Source of the DNA: Sulfurospirillum sp.
Lineage (GTDB): Bacteria > Campylobacterota > Campylobacteria > Campylobacterales > Sulfurospirillaceae
Length of the DNA: 50,834 nucleotides
Direction of reading: 5' to 3'
Assembly: GCA_018058685.1 (NCBI GenBank)
Contig: JAGOZL010000003.1
Coordinates: 1 to 50,834, forward strand
Shown: one piece after another, positions 17,604 through 25,319 of the stretch
Layout of the letters: every line of letters starts with the position of its first letter
How positions within the stretch are numbered: position 1 is the first letter of the stretch
Translations under genes and position numbers: made by a program
Notes under the pieces: generated by a model
Seen by the model: only the letters and a program-made list of their open reading frames with translations
Databases searched by the model: none
Told to the model about the DNA's origin: nothing

Positions 17604-18468
17604 ACTTTTTCCTTTTTTCCCATAGACTTTTACGTGAAATGCCCAATTTTTTAGAAAGCTCGGTGTCTGGGAATTTGTTTTGAAAATTGCAAATCACGTA
17701 TTTAACATAATCATCAATGCATAAAATATCGCCTTGATCTAAAATCTTACTATCGGTACTTAATTCGATTTGGGTGATTTCTGAGTCTTCATTGGGGTCT
17801 GTACTACAGATAATCGCGCGTTTGCCTTCTATCACATTGTATACTTTCGCTTTTTCACTCTTTTTGAGGTTTTGCATATCAATGATATAAATAAGCTCTT
17901 CATTGGGTGTGCGTGCAATTTTCTCAAAAACATTGTTGTGTGTAAGCGATACAAATGTAAATGTCTCATTTTGAGCATTGGCGTAGTTAAAAACAAGCGC
18001 ATCCGCATGTTTTTGAAAATTGGTTTTAATTAAAATAGGAAACTTTGTTTTTTTATCAATAGATTCAACATTGGCTGAGGTAAAAAGATTTTTAATGTAC
18101 TCTTTGTAGGTCACATTCTCTTTTTTGAGGTGTTTGAAATCGCTGAGATGTTGAAGCTTACGGATGAGTTCTTCAATCATAAAAGGTTTCTGAATATAAT
18201 CGCACGCACCTGCTTTGATAGGATTGGTTACCGTATCGTTGCTGATGTAGGAAATCATCAAAATAATGATAGAAGCGCGATGTTTTTCAATCACAGGGTA
18301 AAAATTTTGTCCTGAAATATTGGTGGAGAGCAGTACAGCATCGTACTTTTCATCTTTTAAGGCATCTTTGATACTGGTGGCAATTTCGCACATATGACCG
18401 ATTTCCATAAGCTTTGAAGCAATACTTTGAGCAAGGTAAATCTCATTTTCAACAATAAGGATTTTCAT
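17581..18468 (-). CDS. HP1021/Cj1608-type atypical orphan response regulator
   Basis: This 295-residue protein has an N-terminal receiver-like domain (1-120) and a C-terminal Fis/NtrC-like helix-turn-helix (about 262-290, ELSKKLGISRKSLWEKRKK). The phosphoacceptor Asp is replaced by Ser48 (DAVLLSTNISG), while the Lys of QKPF is kept, so it probably works without phosphorylation. In Helicobacter pylori the homologue next to ispDF (HP1021) controls replication initiation and redox response. Assignment rests on gene order, size and the missing Asp. ATG 18468 overlaps the ispDF stop as ATGA, and a longer frame to 18480 is unlikely. Confidence 0.83.
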   Translation of the reverse strand: MKILIVENEIYLAQSIASKLMEIGHMCEIATSIKDALKDEKYDAVLLSTNISGQNFYPVIEKHRASIIILMISYISNDTVTNPIKAGACDYIQKPFMIEELIRKLQHLSDFKHLKKENVTYKEYIKNLFTSANVESIDKKTKFPILIKTNFQKHADALVFNYANAQNETFTFVSLTHNNVFEKIARTPNEELIYIIDMQNLKKSEKAKVYNVIEGKRAIICSTDPNEDSEITQIELSTDSKILDQGDILCIDDYVKYVICNFQNKFPDTELSKKLGISRKSLWEKRKKYGINKEK

Positions 18469-19589
18469 ACATTCTTCCAATTCGCATATTTTAACGTTGC
18501 CGTCGCACTGACTGCGACACCTTCTTTTCGACCAACGAACCCAAGTTTTTCTGTGGTGGTGGCTTTGACATTGACGTGGTGAGGCGCCAAGCCTATAAGT
18601 TCACTTAAGCAAAAGCGTAGCGTATTTTTTAATGCTCCTAATTTTGGGAATTCTGCCATGATAGCAATGTCACAATGGATAATTTCAAACCCAACACGTT
18701 CTAAAAATGAACACACTTCTTTCAAAAGTGCTTTCGAGTCAATCCCTTTGTAGCGCTCATCCGTATCAGGGAAAAGTTCTCCAATATCTCCTGCACCCGA
18801 AGCTCCCAAAAGTGCGTCGATGAGGGCATGAATGGCAACATCACCATCAGAGTGTGCTCGAAATCCAATGTTTGGATGAACTTCAACACCTCCTAACATC
18901 ATTGGTTTTCCTTCTTCAAAGGCATGGACATCAAAGCCATAACCGACAAATGTGTCAGAGGATGGCTTTTCAAGGCAAGGAATAAGGTTCAAATCTTCTT
19001 TACATGTAATCTTTTTAGCGTTTGAATTGCCTAAAACATAGGTTACTTTTCCTCCCATCGCACTGATGGCGCTGCTATCATCAGTATAAAGCGTATCGGT
19101 TTGAAGAGCTTTTTTTAGAAGTGTTGTGGAAGAGAGTTGGGGTGTTTGTATCAGTTTAATGCGTTCTCTATCAATGGAAGTGGTTTCATAGATAACCGTA
19201 TCGACCACGGGGAGATAAGGAACAACACAATCACTTGTTTCCATAGGTTCTAAAATACGCTTTAGCATTGCTTCATCAATGCAAGGACGTGCGATATCAC
19301 TGACAAGAACGTAAGGTGTTTTTACATGTAAAAGAGCATTGTTTAAAGAGGCTTGTCGAGTGTTTCCCCCTTCCACAAAGGTGATTGTGTTACTAAATTT
19401 TTGAACATAGCTAAGTTCATCCAAACTTGCCGTAACAATGATTTGCTTAAATGGGTAAAGTGAGGAGAGATTTTGTGTTGCATAGAGCCATAAAGGAAGG
19501 TCTCCAATGCGTAACCACTGCTTTTTTGTCTTTTGATGAAACCGTGAGGAACTCCCAGCGCCAAGCATCACCAAGGTTAAATCGGGCAA
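18465..19589 (-). CDS. ispDF: Bifunctional IspDF, MEP isoprenoid pathway
   Basis: This is a 374-residue fusion. The N-terminal IspD half (to about 205) is a cytidylyltransferase with LGAGSSSRFHQKTKKQW. The C-terminal IspF half (from about 218) is the MECDP synthase, with GYGFDVHAFEEGKPMMLGGV and the metal-site segment AHSDGDVAIHALIDALLGA. It makes 2-C-methyl-D-erythritol 2,4-cyclodiphosphate from MEP after CTP activation and cyclisation. The fusion is common in Campylobacterota and alphaproteobacteria. The start is TTG 19589, with AAAGGA upstream. A minus-strand TATAAT lies at 19626-19621. Two palindrome copies (19000 and 19322) fall in the IspD half. Confidence 0.94.
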   Translation of the reverse strand: MPDLTLVMLGAGSSSRFHQKTKKQWLRIGDLPLWLYATQNLSSLYPFKQIIVTASLDELSYVQKFSNTITFVEGGNTRQASLNNALLHVKTPYVLVSDIARPCIDEAMLKRILEPMETSDCVVPYLPVVDTVIYETTSIDRERIKLIQTPQLSSTTLLKKALQTDTLYTDDSSAISAMGGKVTYVLGNSNAKKITCKEDLNLIPCLEKPSSDTFVGYGFDVHAFEEGKPMMLGGVEVHPNIGFRAHSDGDVAIHALIDALLGASGAGDIGELFPDTDERYKGIDSKALLKEVCSFLERVGFEIIHCDIAIMAEFPKLGALKNTLRFCLSELIGLAPHHVNVKATTTEKLGFVGRKEGVAVSATATLKYANWKNV

Positions 19590-19696
19590 ATTTTGTCCTT
19601 TATTTCTGAAGTGTTACAATATTATACATTTTGAAAGCTTTTTTTTATCTTTTTTGTGTTAAATTCCGCCATCAATTAACGAAAGAGGTTTGAAAA

Positions 19697-20821
19697 ATGT
19701 TAACCAAAGATGCCATTTTGGCGAAATTAAAAGAGGTCAAATACCCTGGTTTTGAAAAAGATATCGTAACCTTTGGATTTGTAAAAGATATTGATATTAA
19801 AGAGAGCAATGTGTATGTTGAAACAGAAATTGTTTCTTCAGCTAAAGAGGTTGCTGACGAATTAAAAGTAAATATTGAAAGTGCGATGAAGGCTTTGGGT
19901 GCGACACGTATTGATGTTGTGGTCAAACAACCTAAAGCGCCTACGGAAAAAAGCAACTCTCAATCGGGAAAAAACATGGCGCCGCACATCAAAAACTTTG
20001 TGATGGTCAGTTCTGGTAAAGGAGGTGTTGGGAAAACCACCACAACGGTGAATCTTGCCATAGCCCTTGCGAGTCAAGGCAAAAAAGTAGGACTTTTGGA
20101 TGCCGATATTTATGGACCAAATGTCCCTCGAATGCTAGGTGTTGTTGATGTTCATCCTGAAATCGTTGGACAAAAAGTAAAACCTATCGTAGCATACGGT
20201 GTTGAGATGATGAGTATGGGCTCTTTGATGGAAAGTGGTCAATCACTCATTTGGAGAGGTTCTATGATTATGAAAGCGATTGAGCAACTCTTGCGTGATA
20301 TTTTGTGGAGTGATTTAGATGTACTTTTCATCGATATGCCTCCAGGAACAGGTGATGCACAACTTACCTTAGCGCAAAGTGTTCCAGTAACTGCTGGTAT
20401 TTGTGTTACCACGCCTCAACAAGTTGCCCTTGATGATACGGAGCGAAGTTTAGATATGTTTAAAAAACTTCATATTCCAATAGCGGGTATTATGGAAAAC
20501 ATGAGTGGATTTATCTGCCCTGAAACCAATAAAGAGTACGCCATTTTTGGTAAAGGCACGACGCAACCGTTGGCGGAAAAATTTGAGACGATTGTGATTG
20601 GTGAAATTCCTATTGAACCAGCCGTGCGAGAAGGTGGCGATGCGGGTAAACCTGTAACATTTTTCCATCCAACGAGTGAAACAGCGAAACGCTACCAAGC
20701 ATCTGCTTCTAAACTATGGGAAACGATTGAAAAAGTCAACGCTGAGGGTGGTGCGAGTAATGAAGCCATTCAGCCAACCATGGGTGTCAATGGCAGTCCA
20801 AGTGCGTGTTCAAGCAAATAA
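19697..20821 (+). CDS. mrp: Mrp/ApbC-type Fe-S cluster carrier ATPase
   Basis: This 374-residue P-loop protein has an N-terminal DUF59/MIP18 domain (about 1-80), a deviant Walker A SSGKGGVGKTT (105-115), switch motifs DADIYGPNVPRMLG and DMPPGTGDAQL, and a C-terminal Ser/Cys tail. Mrp proteins carry and transfer Fe-S clusters. The usual CPxC pair that bridges the cluster reads C274-P-E-T here, so only one Cys remains at that site. A further Cys lies in the tail (SACSSK). It is divergent from ispDF and is followed by dapD 60 bp downstream. Confidence 0.92.
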   Translation: MLTKDAILAKLKEVKYPGFEKDIVTFGFVKDIDIKESNVYVETEIVSSAKEVADELKVNIESAMKALGATRIDVVVKQPKAPTEKSNSQSGKNMAPHIKNFVMVSSGKGGVGKTTTTVNLAIALASQGKKVGLLDADIYGPNVPRMLGVVDVHPEIVGQKVKPIVAYGVEMMSMGSLMESGQSLIWRGSMIMKAIEQLLRDILWSDLDVLFIDMPPGTGDAQLTLAQSVPVTAGICVTTPQQVALDDTERSLDMFKKLHIPIAGIMENMSGFICPETNKEYAIFGKGTTQPLAEKFETIVIGEIPIEPAVREGGDAGKPVTFFHPTSETAKRYQASASKLWETIEKVNAEGGASNEAIQPTMGVNGSPSACSSK

Positions 20822-20881
20822 GCCCTAAGTTTAGGGAAAATATTTTAGAATTAGATTTTAAATTTAGTAAAAAGGAAGAGT

Positions 20882-22099
20882 ATGGCACTGCGTGTAACAA
20901 TAGATGAAAACGATTTTAAAGTATTGGTAAACGAAATTGAGTCCCAAGAAGGGTATCGAAAACCGATTGGGTTTGGTATCGCACGGGTGGATCGTGGACA
21001 GCTCAATCCTGAAAAAATCTTACAAGCAACCTTTCCTGTTATCAATTGGAATGAGAATTTTGGAAGTGCCGCTATTTTAATCGGAGCATTGCAAGAAAGT
21101 GGTGTCGAAGTTGATTTTACGAGCAGTGAGTTTGTCTATGATGTTAAAAAGAAGTTTATCAAACATGCGATGAACGCTTTTACTCCGTATCTCAATAGTG
21201 CTTTTGGAGAAGCACATAAAAATGTCCAAGTGATTAAAACGCTTGATTGGATTGCTCAAAATGAAGAGTTTAAGAAAAAATATCGCGTTGTCTTTTTATT
21301 TGAAGATGATAAGCCTTTAAGCCCAGAAGCGGTCTACCTTAAACTGTACGCACTTTCTACAGGAAAAGCTCCTCTTCGTTCAGTCAATCTCACAGGTGCT
21401 TTTGGTGTGTTAGAAAATGTTGCATGGTCATTTGGTCAGCCTTTAGAGCTTGATTGGCTTAGAATGCATGAGATTGAGATGAAACTTTTGGGTGAATATC
21501 CACTCATTGAATCAGTCGATAAATTCCCACGTTTCTTATCACACATTATTCCTGCAAACAATACACGTATCTTAGATACCAGTAAAGTACGCATGGGTGC
21601 GCAATTGCATGCGGGTACGACTATTATGCCAGGTGCTAGCTATGTGAATTTCAACGCAGGAACCACAGGGGCTGTGATGGTCGAAGGACGCATTAGCTCT
21701 TCTGTTGTCGTAGGCCGTGGTAGTGATGTTGGCGGGGGTGCAAGTATTTTAGGCGTGCTGAGTGGAACCAATGGCAATCCTGTAAGTATTGGCGAAAACA
21801 CGCTCTTAGGTGCAAACTCTGTTACGGGTATTCCATTGGGCGATGGGTGTATTGTGGATGCGGGTATTGCTATTTTAGAGGGTACAAAAATTGGTATGAG
21901 TGCGACAGACCTTGCAAAAATTGCTGAAGCCAATCCTAAAGCAAAACTCAAAAAAGCAGGCAAAGAAGAGATGGTGTTCTTTAAAGGTTTAGAGCTAGCA
22001 GGACTTCATGGTATTCATTTCCGCCAAAACAGTGTGAATGGGATGATTATCGCAACACGCAGTAAACGCGAAATCAAGCTTAACAGCGAACTGCATTAA
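20882..22099 (+). CDS. dapD: Tetrahydrodipicolinate N-succinyltransferase (long type)
   Basis: This 405-residue enzyme of the lysine and meso-diaminopimelate pathway transfers succinyl from succinyl-CoA to tetrahydrodipicolinate. The C-terminal left-handed beta-helix hexapeptide repeats are clear from about residue 235 (VRMGAQLHAGTTIMPGASYVNFNAG, then isoleucine-patch repeats). The N-terminal domain is about 220 residues, much longer than in E. coli DapD (274 residues in all), as in Campylobacterota and actinobacterial types. A good AAGGAAGAGT site precedes ATG 20882. Confidence 0.93.
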   Translation: MALRVTIDENDFKVLVNEIESQEGYRKPIGFGIARVDRGQLNPEKILQATFPVINWNENFGSAAILIGALQESGVEVDFTSSEFVYDVKKKFIKHAMNAFTPYLNSAFGEAHKNVQVIKTLDWIAQNEEFKKKYRVVFLFEDDKPLSPEAVYLKLYALSTGKAPLRSVNLTGAFGVLENVAWSFGQPLELDWLRMHEIEMKLLGEYPLIESVDKFPRFLSHIIPANNTRILDTSKVRMGAQLHAGTTIMPGASYVNFNAGTTGAVMVEGRISSSVVVGRGSDVGGGASILGVLSGTNGNPVSIGENTLLGANSVTGIPLGDGCIVDAGIAILEGTKIGMSATDLAKIAEANPKAKLKKAGKEEMVFFKGLELAGLHGIHFRQNSVNGMIIATRSKREIKLNSELH

Positions 22100-22111
22100 G
22101 AGTTAAAAAGA

Positions 22112-22140
22112 GGCGAAGAGAGCTTAAGCCTCTCTTCGTC
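22112..22140. terminator. Bidirectional hairpin between dapD and the small Cys protein gene
   Basis: CGAAGAGAG (22114-22122) pairs with CTCTCTTCG (22130-22138) around a 7-base loop. Flanking GG/TC bases allow a slightly longer stem. It lies 13 bp past the dapD stop and overlaps the last codons of the convergent gene at 22124. No long T tract follows. Confidence 0.6.
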
Positions 22141-22345
22141 CGACGAGTTTATTGTGTCTTTCTGCCCATAAGGTGCTAATGGTTTGATACGTTTCGTTGG
22201 CAACAGCATTAGCTTTAAAAAGTTGGTCTTCACAACTCTCACAAACTTCCATTTGCATAAACATAGATTTTTCTGATAAATTTAAAAATCCTTCTCGTTT
22301 CTGTTCACACTCGGTTTGAGTACATTTTGGCTGATGGTTTGTCAT
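22124..22345 (-). CDS. Small four-Cys protein, paralogue A (unknown function)
   Basis: This 73-residue soluble protein has two cysteine pairs, KCTQTEC near the N-terminus and CESC in the middle, then a helix ending ETYQTISTLWAERHNK. The four Cys look like a zinc ribbon or small metal site. Its neighbour at 22481 shares the same layout and the ETYQ...S..WAE..NK signature, so the two are paralogues. The start at ATG 22345 has AGGAG upstream. The frame is open to 22435, but the extra N-terminus is unlike its paralogue and lacks a ribosome site. I do not recognise the family. Confidence 0.72.
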   Translation of the reverse strand: MTNHQPKCTQTECEQKREGFLNLSEKSMFMQMEVCESCEDQLFKANAVANETYQTISTLWAERHNKLVGRREA

Positions 22346-22480
22346 AACTATTCTCCTAATGATGAGAATGAAAGTATAGTAGACAAGTGTTGCATTCGTG
22401 TTGTATGAAACATGTCGTACAAAAAATACAAACATATAGAAAATGACGAAATAAAAGAAGAGAGGCTTTTAAGAGGAACT

Positions 22481-22696
22481 TTAGCGTATCATTGTGATTT
22501 TATTGAACTCTTCTGCCCATTTTAACGAGACTTTTTGGTACGTTTCTTGCGCAGTGATATTGTCTTTTAAAACCCAATTACCGCAAGTTGAGCATTGACT
22601 TGCATACTTTTCTAGGTCTTCAAAGCTCATAGCATCTACTTCCTTTTGTCGTGTTCGGCATTCGGAGAGAGAACATTTTAATCCATTTTCGCTCAT
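22481..22696 (-). CDS. Small four-Cys protein, paralogue B (unknown function)
   Basis: This 71-residue protein has KCSLSEC (residues 7-13), CSTC (35-38) and a C-terminal helix with QETYQKVSLKWAEEFNK. It shares the spacing of both cysteine pairs and the C-terminal signature with the gene 135 bp downstream. A zinc-binding role is the simplest reading. I do not recognise the family and infer no function. The region upstream contains AAAGGATTTATC before ATG 22696, a good ribosome site. Confidence 0.72.
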   Translation of the reverse strand: MSENGLKCSLSECRTRQKEVDAMSFEDLEKYASQCSTCGNWVLKDNITAQETYQKVSLKWAEEFNKITMIR

Positions 22697-22754
22697 GATA
22701 AATCCTTTTATGCAAAAGTTGGATTATTGTACTATAATTTTTAGTAATTATACG

Positions 22755-23972
22755 TTAATGCGAAATAAGACAGTTTCGACCACTCTCTTTGGCTTTATAC
22801 AGGGCTTCATCGGCAAGTTTTACAATTTCATGTGGTGTTTTATTTTTACGAGATATTGCAAAACCAATACTGACACTTAAGCGTTCTTTTTTGATAGAGG
22901 TTTGTTTTTCACCCTTTTTAGGTGCTTTTTCTGGGCGGCTTTTATCGCGTATGGCAAAGCCTCGCGCAAAAATCTTTTCACGTATCTCTTCTAGGGCTAA
23001 AACACACTCTTCTTGTTTTGTCGAATGAAATAAAATCGTAAATTCTTCACCCCCATAGCGGTATACTTTGCCTCTATTTTTAACCGTTGCTAAAATAGTT
23101 GCGACCAATTTTAAGACTTCATCGCCCACATCGTGTCCAAATCTATCGTTAAATTTTTTAAAGTGGTCGATATCGACCATTGCGATGCTATAACGAGAAC
23201 CCAGACGTAAAAAGCTCTCTTCCAAGGCTCTTCTGCCTGGCACTCCTGTGAGTGTATCAATGTATGCCATACGATACGCATCGTGAATCAAAGCAGCAAT
23301 GGCGATAAGAGATGCAATTAAAGAGAAGAGAATAAAGCTATTTTTATCCTGAATCCAAAGGGTAGGAATGAGTTGTGCGCACAGCATCCAAAAAGGTGCT
23401 TTTTGGGTATTGACTTCAAATAAAAGGGAAACAAAGAAGATAAAAATAAGTGTAATCAATGAGATAATAACCACAAAATCAGGCGCTTTAAACAAGGCTT
23501 TAAGACTTACATGTAATAAGTCGCTCTCTAACGCTTTTTGCATTTGCGGAGAGAAGTTTTTCAATAAGAGAAAACTGCTTGTGAGAATCGCTAAACCAAT
23601 ACCGCTTCGTAAGAGACCAAACGAACTAAAAAGACCTCTTTCTTGCAAGGCATAAATAAAAAGATACCCAAGTGAAAGAGCTAGTGGGGTAATATACCAA
23701 AAAGCAGGCGCAGAGAGTTTTGTAAACAAGGTACTAGGAAATGCGAGAGCGAGGTTGAAAAAAAGTGGAAATAGGAGTAGAACAAAGAGTTTGCTTTTAT
23801 TGAAATAGATACTGAGCCCAAGAGCAATAATGAGAAAAACAAAGGTACTTTGTAAAACGAAGTAGTAAGCGTAATTTGGAATAAGACCTGCGGCAAATAT
23901 GAGTACCCCCAGCACAATAGCACCCAAGCAGAGTGTATGAAAAGTGGAGAGTAACTCTTGAAATCGTTGCAT
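22755..23972 (-). CDS. Membrane-bound diguanylate cyclase (GGDEF)
   Basis: This 405-residue protein has seven or so hydrophobic helices in residues 15-225 and a C-terminal GGDEF domain (about 240-405). The active site is intact: DIDHFKKFNDRFGHDVGD and YRYGGEEFTIL. A Lys/Glu-rich insert (about residues 345-362, SRPEKAPKKGEKQ) lies late in the domain. It should make cyclic di-GMP in response to a membrane or ligand signal sensed by the helix bundle. A palindrome copy at 23507 encodes Leu-His-Val in the membrane part. It is a single gene between the small Cys proteins and the ThiF-like gene. Confidence 0.9.
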   Translation of the reverse strand: MQRFQELLSTFHTLCLGAIVLGVLIFAAGLIPNYAYYFVLQSTFVFLIIALGLSIYFNKSKLFVLLLFPLFFNLALAFPSTLFTKLSAPAFWYITPLALSLGYLFIYALQERGLFSSFGLLRSGIGLAILTSSFLLLKNFSPQMQKALESDLLHVSLKALFKAPDFVVIISLITLIFIFFVSLLFEVNTQKAPFWMLCAQLIPTLWIQDKNSFILFSLIASLIAIAALIHDAYRMAYIDTLTGVPGRRALEESFLRLGSRYSIAMVDIDHFKKFNDRFGHDVGDEVLKLVATILATVKNRGKVYRYGGEEFTILFHSTKQEECVLALEEIREKIFARGFAIRDKSRPEKAPKKGEKQTSIKKERLSVSIGFAISRKNKTPHEIVKLADEALYKAKESGRNCLISH

Positions 23973-23995
23973 GAAATTCCCTAGTTTTTATGCGA

Positions 23996-24781
23996 TTATA
24001 GCAAATTAAGCTCATACTCCCATAAATCAGCCATCAAAGGGCTTTTAAGATGGGCCTTTCCGAGTAATAATTTCACCACTTCAGCACTTTGGATAGACGC
24101 GGCAAAGCAGACTGTAAATGAGGGATTGCCAGAGGTTTTCTCAGCACCATCACCGGGTGTTCGGTAGAGGTTTTCCAGTGTATCACAGCTTGAAAATTGC
24201 GCATAATGTCCCGCAATAGCGCCATGAACAAAAGCACTATTGTTTTCTTTTGCCCATCTAGCAACACTGCATTTAAGCTCAGGATTGTCTAGTGCATCGA
24301 CGATGACGTTAGCGTGTAAGAGCAGATTTTCATCATCTGGAAGGGATAAAAAGGTGGGCTGAATATTTACATGTAAAGCGGGGTTAATCTCTTGAAGTTT
24401 TTGAGCTAAAACTTTAGCTTTATTTTGCCCTAGCGTTTGAATGGAGGAAAAGTTTTGTCGGTTGAGGTTATGCTCTTCAAAAACATCGCCATCAATGAGT
24501 GTTAACGTACCCACTCCAATGCGTGTAAGCATCTCACTGACAAATCCGCCTAAGCCTCCACACCCAATAATCACGACATGCGATTGAAATAAGGCGTACT
24601 GTTCTTGTGTTGAAATTGTCTTTTGATTGCGTTTATATCGAAGTGGCAAAATACCTTTGCTAAGTGCTGTTTCCTCAACCTCACGAAAGTTACATGTAAA
24701 GCGTTCCATCGCTTCAAAGCTTGCGCTTAAAGGTAAAAATCCCTCTTTTAAATGGGTTTTGATAAAATCGATGAGTTCCAT
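23996..24781 (-). CDS. ThiF/MoeB/HesA family E1-like activating enzyme
   Basis: This 261-residue protein has an extra N-terminal region of about 60 residues and then the adenylation fold: VVIIGCGGLGGFVSEML (nucleotide loop), LIDGDVFEEHNLNRQ, and DALDNPELK. Such enzymes adenylylate the C-terminal Gly of MoaD or ThiS. The paired CxxC zinc motifs of MoeB are absent. Single Cys residues occur in SSCDTLENL and FTVCFAAS. The position next to MoaD-like genes and AOR suggests it activates a MoaD-like protein for tungsten- or molybdenum-pterin synthesis. The exact partner is inferred. Palindrome copies lie at 24367 and 24690. Confidence 0.83.
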   Translation of the reverse strand: MELIDFIKTHLKEGFLPLSASFEAMERFTCNFREVEETALSKGILPLRYKRNQKTISTQEQYALFQSHVVIIGCGGLGGFVSEMLTRIGVGTLTLIDGDVFEEHNLNRQNFSSIQTLGQNKAKVLAQKLQEINPALHVNIQPTFLSLPDDENLLLHANVIVDALDNPELKCSVARWAKENNSAFVHGAIAGHYAQFSSCDTLENLYRTPGDGAEKTSGNPSFTVCFAASIQSAEVVKLLLGKAHLKSPLMADLWEYELNLL

Positions 24782-24819
24782 TTGACTTTCTTTGTGTATA
24801 ATTTTTAAAAGGAGTGACG

Positions 24820-25095
24820 ATGCATATTATACTCAATGCCTTCTCATTTTTACGCGAAAAACTACGAGCCAAAAACATCGCGTATCTTGATGCAAACCTT
24901 GAAATCAAAGAGGGGATAAATGTTCATCAACTCGTTGAATTCTTAGGACTTGAATCTTCTGATGTTGAAGCTGTTTTTATCAATCATACGGTACGCCCCA
25001 AAGAGACCCTTTTACAAGAAAATGACAGAGTTGCACTCTTGCCTCCAGGGACTCCTGGGTCGTACCGTTTGATTTTAGGGTTAAAAGAGCATTAA
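24820..25095 (+). CDS. MoaD/ThiS-like ubiquitin-fold protein without C-terminal GG
   Basis: This is a 91-residue beta-grasp protein with INVHQLVEFLGLESSDVEAVFINHTV and NDRVALLPPGTPGSYR. The normal MoaD or ThiS end, Gly-Gly, is missing. The chain instead continues 11 residues past PPGTPG (SYRLILGLKEH is the end). Activation by the E1-like enzyme would need trimming, or the protein acts differently. I set the start at ATG 24820, five bases after GGAG; the frame opens at GTG 24814. It is divergent from the ThiF-like gene with a 38-bp gap and convergent with moaD, overlapping it by 4 bp. Confidence 0.78.
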   Translation: MHIILNAFSFLREKLRAKNIAYLDANLEIKEGINVHQLVEFLGLESSDVEAVFINHTVRPKETLLQENDRVALLPPGTPGSYRLILGLKEH

Positions 25096-25319
25096 CCTCC
25101 GCCCACTTTTGGGAAGAGGGAGATGACATCTCCTTCTTTTAAAAGATAGCTTTGAGATTCGTGTCGTCCATTGACCATTAAAACGCCTAAGGGCAACTCT
25201 TTGGCAACACCGAGCTCATCAATAATCTCTTGAGCACTGATACCTTCGTGATACGCTCTTTCCTCAACCTTAAAGCGTCCTTCTCGGTATTGCGCAAACA
25301 GTTTTACCGTCACAAGCAT
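25092..25319 (-). CDS. moaD: MoaD-type sulfur carrier protein
   Basis: This 75-residue beta-grasp protein ends in KVGGG, with the Gly-Gly needed for adenylylation and thiocarboxylate formation. Typical MoaD elements are VTVKLFAQYREGRF, ISAQEIIDELG and LLKEGDVISLFP. It supplies sulfur for the dithiolene of molybdopterin or tungstopterin. ATG 25319 overlaps the AOR stop (TGATG), so it is translationally coupled to the enzyme that needs the cofactor. A frame extending to 25331 is less likely. Confidence 0.87.
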   Translation of the reverse strand: MLVTVKLFAQYREGRFKVEERAYHEGISAQEIIDELGVAKELPLGVLMVNGRHESQSYLLKEGDVISLFPKVGGG

